A stretch of DNA of 64,000 nucleotides from Hyphomonadaceae bacterium UBA1933 (GTDB lineage Bacteria > Pseudomonadota > Alphaproteobacteria > Caulobacterales > Aquidulcibacteraceae): contig DDFH01000004.1 of NCBI GenBank assembly GCA_002337085.1, positions 62,001-126,000 on the forward strand, in the 5' to 3' direction. Every line of letters starts with the position of its first letter. Position 1 is the stretch's first letter. Both the position numbers and the translations under genes were made by a program. This document shows, in pieces, positions 8,920 to 18,234 of this stretch. A model generated the notes under the pieces. It made no database searches. It had not been told where the DNA came from and saw only the letters and a list, made by a program, of their open reading frames with translations.

Positions 8920-9252
8920 ATTTTCCCCTACCAACCGAAATCCCACAAAGAAAATAAAGATTATAAATCTGAATCTTATCTCATATTAAAATATCATATT
9001 ATATTCAGATAGCAAATGATATTTAGATTACATTAACAGCAAATGAGACATAAATTTATCTAGTTTTGCTTTTGCAAAAAATTAATAAGGATTTAGGACG
9101 GGTAATTTCCACGCAACCCAAAACGCAATAATAGCGCGCTTTTTACCGCTACTATATGCGCTTAAAAGTTTACGACAAGACATTACAAATTGCCCGCATT
9201 TGCGGGATTATAATTTAATTAAGTGCGTGAACAAATATTTATGGGCAAATAC
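8920..9252 (-). promoter_or_regulatory. Upstream region of the oleate hydratase operon
   Basis: No gene is seen. The segment is very AT-rich and holds the promoter of the oleate-hydratase operon. ATCTGAAT (8967-8974) and ATTCAGAT (9003-9010) form an 8-bp inverted repeat that could be a TetR-type operator, although the 28-nt spacer is long for one dimer. A hairpin at 9193-9206, nearer the nagA end, is listed separately. Confidence 0.35.
9193..9206 (-). terminator. Possible terminator hairpin after nagA
   Basis: CCCGCA and TGCGGG form a 6-bp stem with a two-base loop, about 47 bp downstream of the nagA stop in the minus direction. The following bases (CAATTTGTAATG) are only moderately T-rich, so termination efficiency is uncertain. 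Confidence 0.45.
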
Positions 9253-10404
9253 CTATTTGTTACCATACACTTTTTCACCCGCAATATATGCAGACTTAAC
9301 CATGAAATCATTATCGATAATTATAAAGTCAGCTTTGTTATTTTGTTTTAATTGCCCGATTTCATTTTCAAGACCAAGGAATTCGGCCGGATAATAAGTT
9401 GCCATTTTTATGGCTTCTATTTCATCTATACCAAGGGTTTTAATAGCAAACTTTAATGCCGATGCCATATCGAGATCTGACCCTGCAAGCGTGCCATTAT
9501 CATCCATACAAACACCATTCACGACCTTTATGTGTTTGCCGCATAGTTCAAATTCTTTATTCACTGAACCGACACTTGGCATTGCATCGGTAACCAGCAT
9601 GAAGCTCTCTGTGCCATGGGCGCGCATTGCAATCTTTGCCGCCGTTTCATGAACATGATGCCCATCCAAAATAATGCCAATATAAATATCTTTATTCTCT
9701 AATGCTGCACCAACTAATCCTGGGTCGCGGTGCATTAATGGTGACATGGCATTATAAAGGTGGGTTACGCCCTTTATGCCCGCATTAAAACCTGCTTTTG
9801 CCCGTTCATAATTGGCATTTGAATGACCCGCACTTATAATTATTCCCGCATCATTCAGTTCTGAAATATCGGCGATTTGATTTTCTTCGGGTGCAAGCGT
9901 CAAAAGTAGTTTGCCATTTTTAAATGACTTTAGAACCTCTTTGGCTTTGTCGTTAATTGATTGAAAAACACTTTCGTCATGAATGCCTTTTTTGGTTTTT
10001 GAAATAAATGGCCCTTCAACATGAATACCAATTATACCATTAGTTTTTTGGGCAATTGCATCATCAACCACCGCAATTGCCTTTGCAATCACCGGAACGT
10101 CAGAGCTGATTAAAGTTGGCAATAATGAAGTTGTACCATATTGCAAATGTGCCTTGGCGATTTTGTTCAAGGCATCAATGCTTATGTCATCGTTAAATAA
10201 AATACCACCACCGCCATTGACCTGCGTATCAATAAGACCAGGAATTAAATAACCACCCTTAAGGTCAATTACATTTGCATCATCAATAATATTGGTTTCA
10301 ATGGCGCTAAAGACCCCATTTTTAATTTTAAAAGATGCCGATTTTGCAAATGTTTCACCAATTAATATTTTGCCATTGGTAAAATTTAATATTGTCTCAT
10401 TCAT
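9253..10404 (-). CDS. nagA: N-acetylglucosamine-6-phosphate deacetylase
   Basis: The product (383 aa) is an amidohydrolase-fold enzyme that removes acetate from GlcNAc-6-phosphate to give glucosamine-6-phosphate. Visible motifs are PGLIDTQVNGGGG near the N-terminus, HVEGPFISKTKKGIHD, ISAGHSNANYE, GVTHLYNAMSPLMHRDPG, ILDGHHVHE and LVTDAMPSVG, covering the metal-binding His/Glu and catalytic Asp of the family. The ATG at 10404 is chosen because AGAAG lies 9 nt upstream of it; a TTG at 10425 opens the same frame. It is the third gene after the PTS fusion and nagE, 33 bp downstream of nagE, so imported GlcNAc-6-P is passed straight to it. Confidence 0.95.
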   Translation of the reverse strand: MNETILNFTNGKILIGETFAKSASFKIKNGVFSAIETNIIDDANVIDLKGGYLIPGLIDTQVNGGGGILFNDDISIDALNKIAKAHLQYGTTSLLPTLISSDVPVIAKAIAVVDDAIAQKTNGIIGIHVEGPFISKTKKGIHDESVFQSINDKAKEVLKSFKNGKLLLTLAPEENQIADISELNDAGIIISAGHSNANYERAKAGFNAGIKGVTHLYNAMSPLMHRDPGLVGAALENKDIYIGIILDGHHVHETAAKIAMRAHGTESFMLVTDAMPSVGSVNKEFELCGKHIKVVNGVCMDDNGTLAGSDLDMASALKFAIKTLGIDEIEAIKMATYYPAEFLGLENEIGQLKQNNKADFIIIDNDFMVKSAYIAGEKVYGNK

Positions 10405-10437
10405 AATTTCAAATCTTCTGTTCAAAAATTAAGGCTA

Positions 10438-12162
10438 TTAAGCCTTGTCAACTATCAGGTGATATTTACCGTTTTGCGAAACCACCCATTTATCTTTTGC
10501 GACTTTATCAATATCCGCAGTTTTTACCAATGCTTTATCGATTGGTTGCAAAATCACCCGCCCTTCGCGATAAATTATGGATGCAAGGTTTTGTTTTCCA
10601 CCAAATGCCGCGATTATATCATCACCAAGTTTGAATTGATTTTCATCAATTGTGGCGGTTTTGGCGATTTCTAACGAATTTGGCATAATATTTCCATTAC
10701 CTTGCAAAAAGGCACGAATTTCGCCCGCAATTGCATCGGCCTTTGGCCCAATAACCACTTGAACCGTATTCTTATCAAGGCGCATAACCGCAATTGCGCC
10801 AATATCCTTTAATGCCCTGTCGTTTACATCGGCATTATCATTTACCTTAAGCCTTAGTCTTGTTGTACAGGCATCAACATTTACAAGGTTTTTTGCACCG
10901 CCCAGTGCCGAAACATAATTTTCGGCAACCGATTCTGCATCGCCTTTGCTTACTTTGGTTTGTATTTCACCATCATTATTATCAATTTCACGCCCTGGGG
11001 TCATTAAATTGAATTTTTTAATAAAGAAGCTGAAGCTAAAATAATATATTACCGAATAAGCCAAACCGATTGGAATTAATAATAATGGCTTGGTAGCAAG
11101 CTTAAAGTTTAGGACATAGTCAAACAATCCTGCCGAGAAGCCAAAGCCAAGGCGAACCCCCAATATGTCCATTATTGCCATTGCTATACCAGTAAGCACC
11201 GCATGCACCGCATATAATGCAGGCGCCAAGAACATGAAGGTAAATTCAATCGGTTCGGTAACACCAGTTAAGAATGAGGTTAGCGCAAGTGATATAAACA
11301 TACCCGCAAGACCGCGTCTTTTTTCAGGTAGTGCCGCGCGATACATCGCAAGGCATGCGGCAGGCAAACCAAACATCATAACCGGGAAAAAGCCCGACAT
11401 GAATTTTCCTGCTGTTGGATCGCCCGCAAAAAAGCGGTTCAAATCACCGGTAACGCCATTATAATCACCAATAATGAACCATGCCAAATTATTTAAAACA
11501 TGGTGTAGGCCAGTAACAATAAGCAGACGGTTTAAAACGCCATAGGCAAAAAGACCAACCGGCCCCGCCTTCACGACCCATTCACTTAAGGCATCAATGA
11601 ATTTTTCAAGATATTCAAAGCCAAAGCCGAATACCATTGCGCCCAAAATTCCGGCAAACCCTGCCGCTATTGGAACGAACCTTCTGCCACCAAAAAACGC
11701 CAAATATTCAGGAACTTTGATATTATAATAACGATTGTATAAAAACCCTGCTGTCAAACCCGATAATATACCAGCAGGTACAGATAGTTTAGCAATCTCT
11801 TTGTTTTTCCACGCTTCTATTAATGCCTTGGAAATATCGGGGCTTGTTGCAAGTTTGGTGACATCGGCGGGCGCATTAAGTAACGTTTTCGCCCCTTCTG
11901 TAAGCACCACAAAGGCAACCGCCCCCGCAAGCCCCGCCGCGCCATTATTTTCCTTGGCAATACCAACCCCGACCCCAATGGCAAATAATAAACCCAAATG
12001 ACTAAAAATCGCATTGCCGGCGGCGGCAATGAATGGGATATTTAATAAGTCTGCTTGCCCAAGGCGCAAAAGCAACCCTGCAACTGGCAAAACCGCAATT
12101 GGCAGCATAAGCGCACGACCAATTGATTGGAAATTGGCGAGTAAATTATTAAATAGTTTCAT
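10438..12162 (-). CDS. nagE: PTS N-acetylglucosamine-specific transporter, EIICB with a second degenerate IIB-like domain
   Basis: The product (574 aa) imports and phosphorylates GlcNAc. Residues 1 to about 385 form the membrane EIIC domain (MLPIAVLPVAGLLLRLGQ at the start; the substrate-loop region TGVTEPIEFTFMFLAP). Residues of about 405-480 form EIIB with phosphocysteine Cys432 in VDACTTRLRLKV. A second IIB-like segment (about 505-574, KLGDDIIAAFGGKQNLASII) lacks the cysteine motif. No EIIA is attached; that function is supplied by the adjacent EIIA-HPr-EI fusion, whose gene overlaps by 14 bp. GlcNAc specificity follows from the nagA, nagB and hexosaminidase neighbours. Confidence 0.92.
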   Translation of the reverse strand: MKLFNNLLANFQSIGRALMLPIAVLPVAGLLLRLGQADLLNIPFIAAAGNAIFSHLGLLFAIGVGVGIAKENNGAAGLAGAVAFVVLTEGAKTLLNAPADVTKLATSPDISKALIEAWKNKEIAKLSVPAGILSGLTAGFLYNRYYNIKVPEYLAFFGGRRFVPIAAGFAGILGAMVFGFGFEYLEKFIDALSEWVVKAGPVGLFAYGVLNRLLIVTGLHHVLNNLAWFIIGDYNGVTGDLNRFFAGDPTAGKFMSGFFPVMMFGLPAACLAMYRAALPEKRRGLAGMFISLALTSFLTGVTEPIEFTFMFLAPALYAVHAVLTGIAMAIMDILGVRLGFGFSAGLFDYVLNFKLATKPLLLIPIGLAYSVIYYFSFSFFIKKFNLMTPGREIDNNDGEIQTKVSKGDAESVAENYVSALGGAKNLVNVDACTTRLRLKVNDNADVNDRALKDIGAIAVMRLDKNTVQVVIGPKADAIAGEIRAFLQGNGNIMPNSLEIAKTATIDENQFKLGDDIIAAFGGKQNLASIIYREGRVILQPIDKALVKTADIDKVAKDKWVVSQNGKYHLIVDKA

Positions 12163-14674
12163 GACCTACCTCACCCAAATTTCCATTTGCCAAAACTTGT
12201 CTAACCTCGTCTGCGGTGGTTGCTTTTAATGCCAATTGTGCGATTGCTACACACTCTTGCATTTGCAACTCTCTTACCCGCGTTTTTATTTGTCTTATCA
12301 TTGCAATGGGAACCGATAATTCAGTAATACCAAGCCCGATTAATATCGGTATCGCAAGCGGAATAGATGCCACCCCACCACAAACACCAATCCATTTATT
12401 ATTTGTCTTTGCCCCCTGCGCCGCAATCGCGATAAGGTTTAAAACCGCTGGATGCAAACTATCGGCGCGCGATGCCAATTGTGGATTCCCCCTATCAATT
12501 GCCAATGTATATTGTGTAAGGTCATTGCTTCCAACCGATAAGAAATCAGCTTCGTTTGCCAAATTTCCAGCCATTAAAGCCGCAGAAGGGGTTTCAACCA
12601 TAACACCAACCGATATTTTTGATTTAACGCCACATTCCAACGCCACCTCATCAATTATTTTTCGTGCAGCGCGAAATTCCAAAACATCAATAATCATCGG
12701 CAACATGATTCGACATTGTGCTTGAGGCACAGATTTAATAATCGCACGAATTTGGGTTTTAAAAATATCCAAATTTTCAAGCTGATAACGAATACCACGC
12801 ATACCAAGCGCTGGGTTTTCTTCTTTTGGAAACGGCAAATAGGAAATTGGCTTATCACCACCAATATCAAGTGTGCGAACAATTAATGGTCGTCCATCCA
12901 ATGATTTGGCAATTGCCGATAATGCCTCTATTTGTTCATCTTCGCTTGGTGCCGTGTCACGTTCCATAAATAAAAATTCGGTGCGCAAAAGCCCACAACC
13001 TTCAGCACCATTTTCAACCGCCTTAGAAGCTTCTTCGGTTGATGCGAGGTTGGCAAAAACTTCAATCCGCGTGCCATCAGCCATCACGCAGTCAATTTTA
13101 GCATTCTTTGCTTCTAATTCGGCTTTGGATTGGTTTGCATCAATTATTTTATGCGCCGCATTAATATCTTCATTTGTTGGTTTGGGAATTAAAAACCCTT
13201 CATCGGCATTAGCAATAATCAATTGTGCATTTTCAATATTTGATAATTTATCACCAATCGCCACAATCATTGGAATACCAAATGAGGCGGATAAAATGCC
13301 AACATGCGCCGTTGGGCCACCAAATTTTGTGCAAATTGCTTTTATATTTTTATGATTCAAGCCCAAAAATTGAGAGGGCAATAAATCATCAGCAATCAAG
13401 ATAATTTCTTTGTCATCTGGGATTTTGTTATTGCTTGCACTTGTACCACATATAGCATTTATAATCTGCCGCTCTAAATCCCGTAAATCTGATGCACGCT
13501 CTCGCACTCTTGGGGATTCAGAGGCTTTGAAAACATCTTCTTGTTGGCGTGATGATTTACGCCATGCCGCAGGCGCACTTAGACCATCTTGCAATAATTT
13601 ATCGGCAACATCATTAATTTCTGGGTCTTGTAAGATTTCAATATGCGCCAAGGCAATGGTTTTTGCCGGCCCTTTAAATGATTTGGCATTGGCTTCGAGA
13701 TTGTTAATCACCGCATTAATGGCATTGGTAAGGTTTACACGTTCTTGTTTATAGCCCTTGCCATTTTCATCAAAACTACCTTCTGTTTCACCAAAAATAT
13801 ATGCTTCGGCAATCGCATACCCACTTGATGCACTTACGCCATATAAATAATTTTGGTTTTGACTTTTAGGATTTGTTTGCTTTGAAGGTGGTTTTAATTC
13901 TTCACTATCTTCTTTTATGCCAGAAGTAATTAATTCAATCATTGAAGATAGGGCAGTTTCTGCATCATTACCCTTGGCGATAATTTCAATCTCATCACCC
14001 GGCTTTGCATTCAATGAAATCAAGGCAACAATACTGTTGGCGCGTGCCGTTTTTTGGTTTGCATTTATGGTTATTTCAGATGCAAACTTCCTTGCCAATT
14101 GTGCAATGCTTCCGGCGGGGCGGGCGTGAATGCCATGCACCAATGATAAAGCCAATGTTTGGCGGGCAATTGCACCATCAATATTAACATCAACCCCTTT
14201 ATCACCAAATTTCTTTTTATTATTGTCAACTTTTCCAATTTCAAAAAGCGCGTCACCCACCGCAATCTGGCAATTCATTTTTAGAATTTTTAAATCTGCC
14301 TGCGGATCCATAACAATGATTGGTGTCAGCAAGCTCGGGACATTTTCACCGACAAAATCCATGTCAAAAGTAATCAGCTTGTCGCCAATTTTTACTTTAT
14401 CACCAAGCGTAACATGCGCTTTAAAACCAGCACCCTTTAACCCGACCGTATCAATGCCAATATGAATTAATATTTCATCATCAGATTGCGTTTTTAAAAT
14501 TACTGAATGCCCAGTTGGCGCAACATTAATAACAACACCATCGCAAGGCGCATATAATTCGTTATCGAGCGGCTCAATAGCAACACCTTTGCCCATTAAT
14601 TCTTGCGCAAATGCGGCATCCGAACTTTCACTTAATGGCTTCACCCACCCTTTAAACGGCGATTTTATTATCAA
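12149..14674 (-). CDS. PTS multiphosphoryl transfer protein, EIIA(Glc)-HPr-Enzyme I fusion
   Basis: The product (841 aa) combines three PTS phosphocarriers. EIIA of the glucose type is at about 1-145, with His71 in ILIHIGID. HPr is at about 172-260, with His183 in HGIHARPAG. Enzyme I runs from about 275 to the end, with His457 in GGPTAHVGIL and PEP-site motifs GLLRTEFLFMER and VGSNDLTQYTLAIDRGNP. It would carry phosphate from PEP to the EIIB domain of NagE, so the operon holds a complete PTS. It is the first gene of the minus-strand operon and is transcribed away from the divergent GntR gene. This domain order is known in several Proteobacteria. No truncation is seen. Confidence 0.93.
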   Translation of the reverse strand: MIIKSPFKGWVKPLSESSDAAFAQELMGKGVAIEPLDNELYAPCDGVVINVAPTGHSVILKTQSDDEILIHIGIDTVGLKGAGFKAHVTLGDKVKIGDKLITFDMDFVGENVPSLLTPIIVMDPQADLKILKMNCQIAVGDALFEIGKVDNNKKKFGDKGVDVNIDGAIARQTLALSLVHGIHARPAGSIAQLARKFASEITINANQKTARANSIVALISLNAKPGDEIEIIAKGNDAETALSSMIELITSGIKEDSEELKPPSKQTNPKSQNQNYLYGVSASSGYAIAEAYIFGETEGSFDENGKGYKQERVNLTNAINAVINNLEANAKSFKGPAKTIALAHIEILQDPEINDVADKLLQDGLSAPAAWRKSSRQQEDVFKASESPRVRERASDLRDLERQIINAICGTSASNNKIPDDKEIILIADDLLPSQFLGLNHKNIKAICTKFGGPTAHVGILSASFGIPMIVAIGDKLSNIENAQLIIANADEGFLIPKPTNEDINAAHKIIDANQSKAELEAKNAKIDCVMADGTRIEVFANLASTEEASKAVENGAEGCGLLRTEFLFMERDTAPSEDEQIEALSAIAKSLDGRPLIVRTLDIGGDKPISYLPFPKEENPALGMRGIRYQLENLDIFKTQIRAIIKSVPQAQCRIMLPMIIDVLEFRAARKIIDEVALECGVKSKISVGVMVETPSAALMAGNLANEADFLSVGSNDLTQYTLAIDRGNPQLASRADSLHPAVLNLIAIAAQGAKTNNKWIGVCGGVASIPLAIPILIGLGITELSVPIAMIRQIKTRVRELQMQECVAIAQLALKATTADEVRQVLANGNLGEVGHETI

Positions 14675-14761
14675 ATCACTATTCCTTATATTATCATCAA
14701 GCCGGATTATTTAATTGGATAAATACACCCCAATGTCATAATTCTATAAACATAATCTCAT

Positions 14762-14776
14762 ACCATTGCAATACCA
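14762..14776 (-). promoter_or_regulatory. Candidate operator for the nag regulator, site 1
   Basis: The minus strand reads TGGTATTGCAATGGT. The identical 15-mer occurs at 18109-18123 in front of the nag TonB receptor. It lies 86 bp upstream of the PTS fusion start, between divergent nag genes. The centre ATTGCAAT is palindromic. GntR/UTRA regulators of amino-sugar genes often bind TGGT-containing sites, so the adjacent GntR protein is the likely binder (inference). Confidence 0.65.
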
Positions 14777-14957
14777 TTTTGGTTTAATTAAATACAATTT
14801 TCGGCAAGATTATTTTAATGTCACACACAATAAGAATGTTATAATATATAAAAAACGGCTTAATAAATGCAATTTTGGGAATAATTAACCGCAAAGCCCT
14901 TGAAATTGGTTATTTATTGGTTATAGTAAGTGAATTACTGATAGTAACGGATTAATA

Positions 14958-15704
14958 ATGGCAAGCAAAATGAATTTCTCACAAACCATTGGCAAGCAGA
15001 TAATTAAAGGCAAAGCACCATTATATTTGCAATTACAAGAGGCAATCCGCACAGCAATTAATGACAAAACACTTTTACCGCGTGAGGCATTACCACCGGA
15101 GCGTGACCTTGCCGAAGAGCTTGGTATTTCGCGTATAACTGTGCGTAACGCCATAAGCGGCCTTGTTAAAGATGGATTATTGGCACGCAAACAGGGCAAT
15201 GGAACATTTGTATCAAGCCGTGTAGAGAAACAATTCGCGCTTCTTTCCTCATTCACCGAGGATATGGCAGGGCGCGGTCTCGTTGCCGATAGCAAATGGT
15301 TATTAAAGTCCAAAGGCCCTGTTACACCAGATGAGGCGCTTTTGATGGGACTTCGCCTTGGTGCGCAAGTTTACCGTTTCAACAGATTACGCCTTGCTGA
15401 TGGCAGCCCAATGTCGATTGAACATTCGCTTATCTCTGCTGACGCATTGCAAAGTGAGCATGACGTTGTTGATTCACTCTATAAGGCATTAGAGGCAAGT
15501 GGGCATCGCCCTGTGCGCGCGTTACAAAGATTGCGCGCCCTACATTTAAACAAAGACCAAGCCGAGCTTTTGGAAACCGAGCCAGGCGCAGCGGGTCTTT
15601 TCGTTGAGCGCCATGGATATGATTCCAATGGTGCAACAATTGAAATCTCAAAAAGCTGGTATCGTGGTGATTCCTATGACTTTGTGGCGGAACTAAATGC
15701 ATAA
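14958..15704 (+). CDS. GntR-family regulator with UTRA domain, probable regulator of GlcNAc genes
   Basis: The product (248 aa) has an N-terminal winged helix (about 18-85: PLYLQLQEAIRTAI, LPPERDLAEELGISRITVRN) followed by an effector-binding UTRA domain of the HutC type (about 100-245). Regulators of this kind sense phosphorylated amino sugars such as GlcNAc-6-P or glucosamine-6-P. The gene is divergent from the PTS operon and its stop overlaps the NagB-II start by 8 bp, so it is cotranscribed with the catabolic gene. Two identical 15-bp elements (14762-14776 and 18109-18123) are its candidate operators. It is comparable in role to NagQ/NagR of other Proteobacteria. Confidence 0.88.
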   Translation: MASKMNFSQTIGKQIIKGKAPLYLQLQEAIRTAINDKTLLPREALPPERDLAEELGISRITVRNAISGLVKDGLLARKQGNGTFVSSRVEKQFALLSSFTEDMAGRGLVADSKWLLKSKGPVTPDEALLMGLRLGAQVYRFNRLRLADGSPMSIEHSLISADALQSEHDVVDSLYKALEASGHRPVRALQRLRALHLNKDQAELLETEPGAAGLFVERHGYDSNGATIEISKSWYRGDSYDFVAELNA

Positions 15705-16740
15705 AAAAACAATCAATCCAAACACAACATTAATGTTTAAAGAAGCCGAAGAGGCAAACCAAGTTGTTGCGCACCAAATTGCCAGCAACCAAGAAATTAT
15801 AAAACAAATTGCGGATAAATATTCAAATAATTTACCCGAACTAATCGTTACGTGCGCGCGCGGAAGCTCTGACCATGCGGCAACTTTTGGGAAATATGTT
15901 TTTGAAACCAGATTAGGCATTTTAACATCCTCTTTGGCTCCATCGGTTTCATCAATTTATAAAAAAGAACTAAGCATTAAAAATGCGCTTTGCATTGCAA
16001 TTTCACAATCCGGCAAAAGCCCTGATTTATTATCGGTGATGAATTCATCAAAGGCGCAAGGTGTTGCAACGCTTGCCCTTGTCAATGACACCACTTCACC
16101 GCTTGCAAGCCTTTGCGATGATACATTTCCGCTTTGTGCCGGCCAAGAAAAAAGCGTTGCCGCGACCAAAAGCTTTATCGCATCCCTTACCGGCGTGCTA
16201 CAAATTGGTCACGCATTAAACCCAAGCGCGTTTAAAGACACCGATATCGCATCAATCCCTGCATTATTAAAACAAAGCTTTGAATGCGATTGGACGCCAT
16301 TATTAGAGGCCTTAAAAGATGCCGATGGCCTATACACAATTGGCAGAGGGCCAGCACTTGGCATCGCCAGTGAAGCGGCATTAAAATTCCAAGAAACCTG
16401 CGGACTTCATGCACAGGCCTTCAGTTCTGCTGAAGTGCGCCACGGGCCAATGGCATTGGTAAAAGAAGACTTTCCAGTCATTGTTTTTTACCAAGACGAC
16501 GAAAGCGCGCCAAGCGTTAAAGAAAGCATTATTGAACTTGCGAAATATAGCAAAAAAATATTTGTAATTGGCGCAGAAATCGAAGGGACACACACCTTAC
16601 CGTCCATCAAATCGTCAGCATTAATTGCGCCAATTTTGCAAATTCAATCGCTTTATAAAATGATAAATTCACTTTCTATCGCCCGTGGTTACGACCCTGA
16701 TCGACCAGTAAGCCTAAAGAAAGTCACCGAAACAATTTAG
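15697..16740 (+). CDS. nagB-II: Glucosamine-6-phosphate deaminase, SIS type (NagB-II)
   Basis: The product (347 aa) has two SIS domains like the isomerase half of GlmS but without a glutaminase domain. The first SIS domain (about 45-180) contains VTCARGSSDHAA and IAISQSGKSPDLL; the second contains YTIGRGPALGIASEAALKF and SSAEVRHGPMALV. The end, PDRPVSLKKVTETI, is close to the GlmS terminus. In GlcNAc operons such proteins replace NagB, converting glucosamine-6-P to fructose-6-P and ammonia. No classical NagB is present in this cluster, which supports the role. The ATG overlaps the GntR stop, so translation is coupled. Confidence 0.88.
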   Translation: MHKKTINPNTTLMFKEAEEANQVVAHQIASNQEIIKQIADKYSNNLPELIVTCARGSSDHAATFGKYVFETRLGILTSSLAPSVSSIYKKELSIKNALCIAISQSGKSPDLLSVMNSSKAQGVATLALVNDTTSPLASLCDDTFPLCAGQEKSVAATKSFIASLTGVLQIGHALNPSAFKDTDIASIPALLKQSFECDWTPLLEALKDADGLYTIGRGPALGIASEAALKFQETCGLHAQAFSSAEVRHGPMALVKEDFPVIVFYQDDESAPSVKESIIELAKYSKKIFVIGAEIEGTHTLPSIKSSALIAPILQIQSLYKMINSLSIARGYDPDRPVSLKKVTETI

Positions 16741-16759
16741 AATTATAAGGACTGGTCGC

Positions 16760-17599
16760 ATGGCAAACAAATCAATTTATGGTGCATTATCATTGGTATT
16801 ATTGGCACTAAATTGTGGCTGCGCCAGCATACCAAACCATAAGAACGACATAAAAGTCATGTCGTTTAATATTAGGTGCGGCGTATGTGAGAATGCAAAT
16901 GATCCCAACGCTTGGCCAAAACGTAAATTTTTGGTTGCCAAAGTCCTTGAGGAAGAGAAGCCAGACATTATCGCAACCCAAGAGGCCGAAGATTACCAAG
17001 CCGAAGACATGGCAAAGTTTGCCAATTTTTCGCATTATGGCATCGGTCGCGAGGAAGGCGAAAAGGGCGAAAGAAATGCAATATTATGGAATCCTAAACG
17101 TTTCACCGCATTAAAAACCCAAACCATATGGTTAAATCCAACAGGTGAAAAATTTAAAACTGGCTGGGACGCCGATTGGGTACGCACCCTAACCATGATT
17201 GAGTTTCAGGATGTAAAAACAAAAACCTTATTCTGGGTATTTGATGCACATCTTGATAACGCAGGCAAAACCGCAAGGGTTGAAGGCGCAAAAATAATTG
17301 CTGAACAAGCAAAAATGCGCAACCCCGAGCCAATCATATTAATGGGTGATTTGAATGATGTTGCAGGGTCTGATGCATACCTAACCCTCTCTACAACAAT
17401 GCACCCTGTCACAAATTATACGCCGGATGATTATACTTTTAATGGCTTTGGTAAAGACGCAAAAAAAGGATTCGCAATCGATCATATCTTCACAAACTTT
17501 GATGCGCGTGAAAATGGTTTTAAAATAATCACCAAAAATTTTAATGGTTTATACCCATCTGACCATTTCCCAATAGTAGTGAATTTGGAAATCGATTAA
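16760..17599 (+). CDS. Endonuclease/exonuclease/phosphatase (EEP) family protein, exported
   Basis: The product (279 aa) starts with a hydrophobic signal segment (about 5-21) ending in a Cys-rich CGCAS; a lipobox is possible but not canonical. The EEP fold is visible from MSFNIRCG (about 35), the metal-binding Glu in ATQEAEDY, HLDN, MGDLNDV, and FAIDHIFTN to SDHFPIVV at the C-terminus. The family includes DNases, sphingomyelinases and inositol or sugar phosphatases. It follows NagB-II by 19 bp with its own AAGGA, so it is probably in the nag operon. An exported phosphodiesterase or phosphatase that frees phosphorylated amino sugars is conceivable; the substrate is unknown. Confidence 0.82.
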   Translation: MANKSIYGALSLVLLALNCGCASIPNHKNDIKVMSFNIRCGVCENANDPNAWPKRKFLVAKVLEEEKPDIIATQEAEDYQAEDMAKFANFSHYGIGREEGEKGERNAILWNPKRFTALKTQTIWLNPTGEKFKTGWDADWVRTLTMIEFQDVKTKTLFWVFDAHLDNAGKTARVEGAKIIAEQAKMRNPEPIILMGDLNDVAGSDAYLTLSTTMHPVTNYTPDDYTFNGFGKDAKKGFAIDHIFTNFDARENGFKIITKNFNGLYPSDHFPIVVNLEID

Positions 17600-18234
17600 G
17601 TCACTAAAAATTGGTACTATTAATATTTGCAGCGAAAAACATAATTTCAATTACAAAAATTAAAATTGCGAACTGCAATAACGATTATTATAAGATCTTT
17701 GCGCAAAGGCAAAATCATAATTATTTTTCAAAATATACAAATAAAACAATGGCTAATATTAACATTAAAGCCAAAACTGTCCATTAAACCATTAATCAAC
17801 ATTTTGAATTAAATAACCACCAAACCATCGGCATCAAATTACAGATATTGCAAAACAAAAACACTCATCAATTTTCCCAAATTGGTATTATAAAAACACC
17901 GCCACCAAGGGTTATTTTTATAGAATAAGCGCCATATAACCTGCCCAAAATTTAGGCAATACCAATTATATACGAATAATTATAATTTCTAGTACTTCTT
18001 ATAAACACCCATAGCACAAAGAGCTTTGTTTTTATTAATAATTTCAAACAAGGCAGCCTAAACAATCATCATAGCCCTCTGCACAAATCAAAAAAATTTT
18101 AAAAAAATTGGTATTGCAATGGTTTTAAATCTTGACGATTTTGGTTTTATCATGTTAGCATCAATCATTCTTTATGAATTTAAAAAATGGCGGGTTGGAT
18201 AATTTATATTCACTTTGCCATCGGGGGAAAGAAG
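17600..18234 (+). promoter_or_regulatory. Long AT-rich leader of the nag TonB receptor with operator-like half sites
   Basis: No gene is seen in these 635 bp. Besides the full 15-mer at 18109-18123, partial matches are ATTGGTATTA at 17881-17890 and, on the minus strand, TTGGTATTGC at 17956-17965. The receptor's ribosome-binding site GGGGGAAAG (18223-18231) immediately precedes the ATG at 18235. The rest is low-complexity AT-rich sequence. Confidence 0.5.
18109..18123 (+). promoter_or_regulatory. Candidate operator for the nag regulator, site 2
   Basis: TGGTATTGCAATGGT is identical to the minus-strand element at 14762-14776 in front of the PTS operon. It lies 111 bp upstream of the receptor ATG. 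The flanks are also similar (AAAT or AAAA before, a T-rich stretch after). A role in coordinate control of uptake and catabolism is inferred from position. Confidence 0.65.

Noticed and set aside
9169..9177. TTTACGACA as a third copy of the FecI-type promoter motif
   Set aside because: The second block GGTGGTGTCAT is absent at the right distance, and the position is downstream of nagA.
16790..16840. Lipobox in the EEP-family protein
   Set aside because: The residues before the cysteines (LNCGC) do not fit the lipoprotein consensus well, so only export is claimed.
18187..18234. Upstream ATG giving a 16-residue longer nag TonB receptor
   Set aside because: It has no ribosome site, and the extra residues would displace a normal signal peptide; the ATG at 18235 has GGGGGAAAG.
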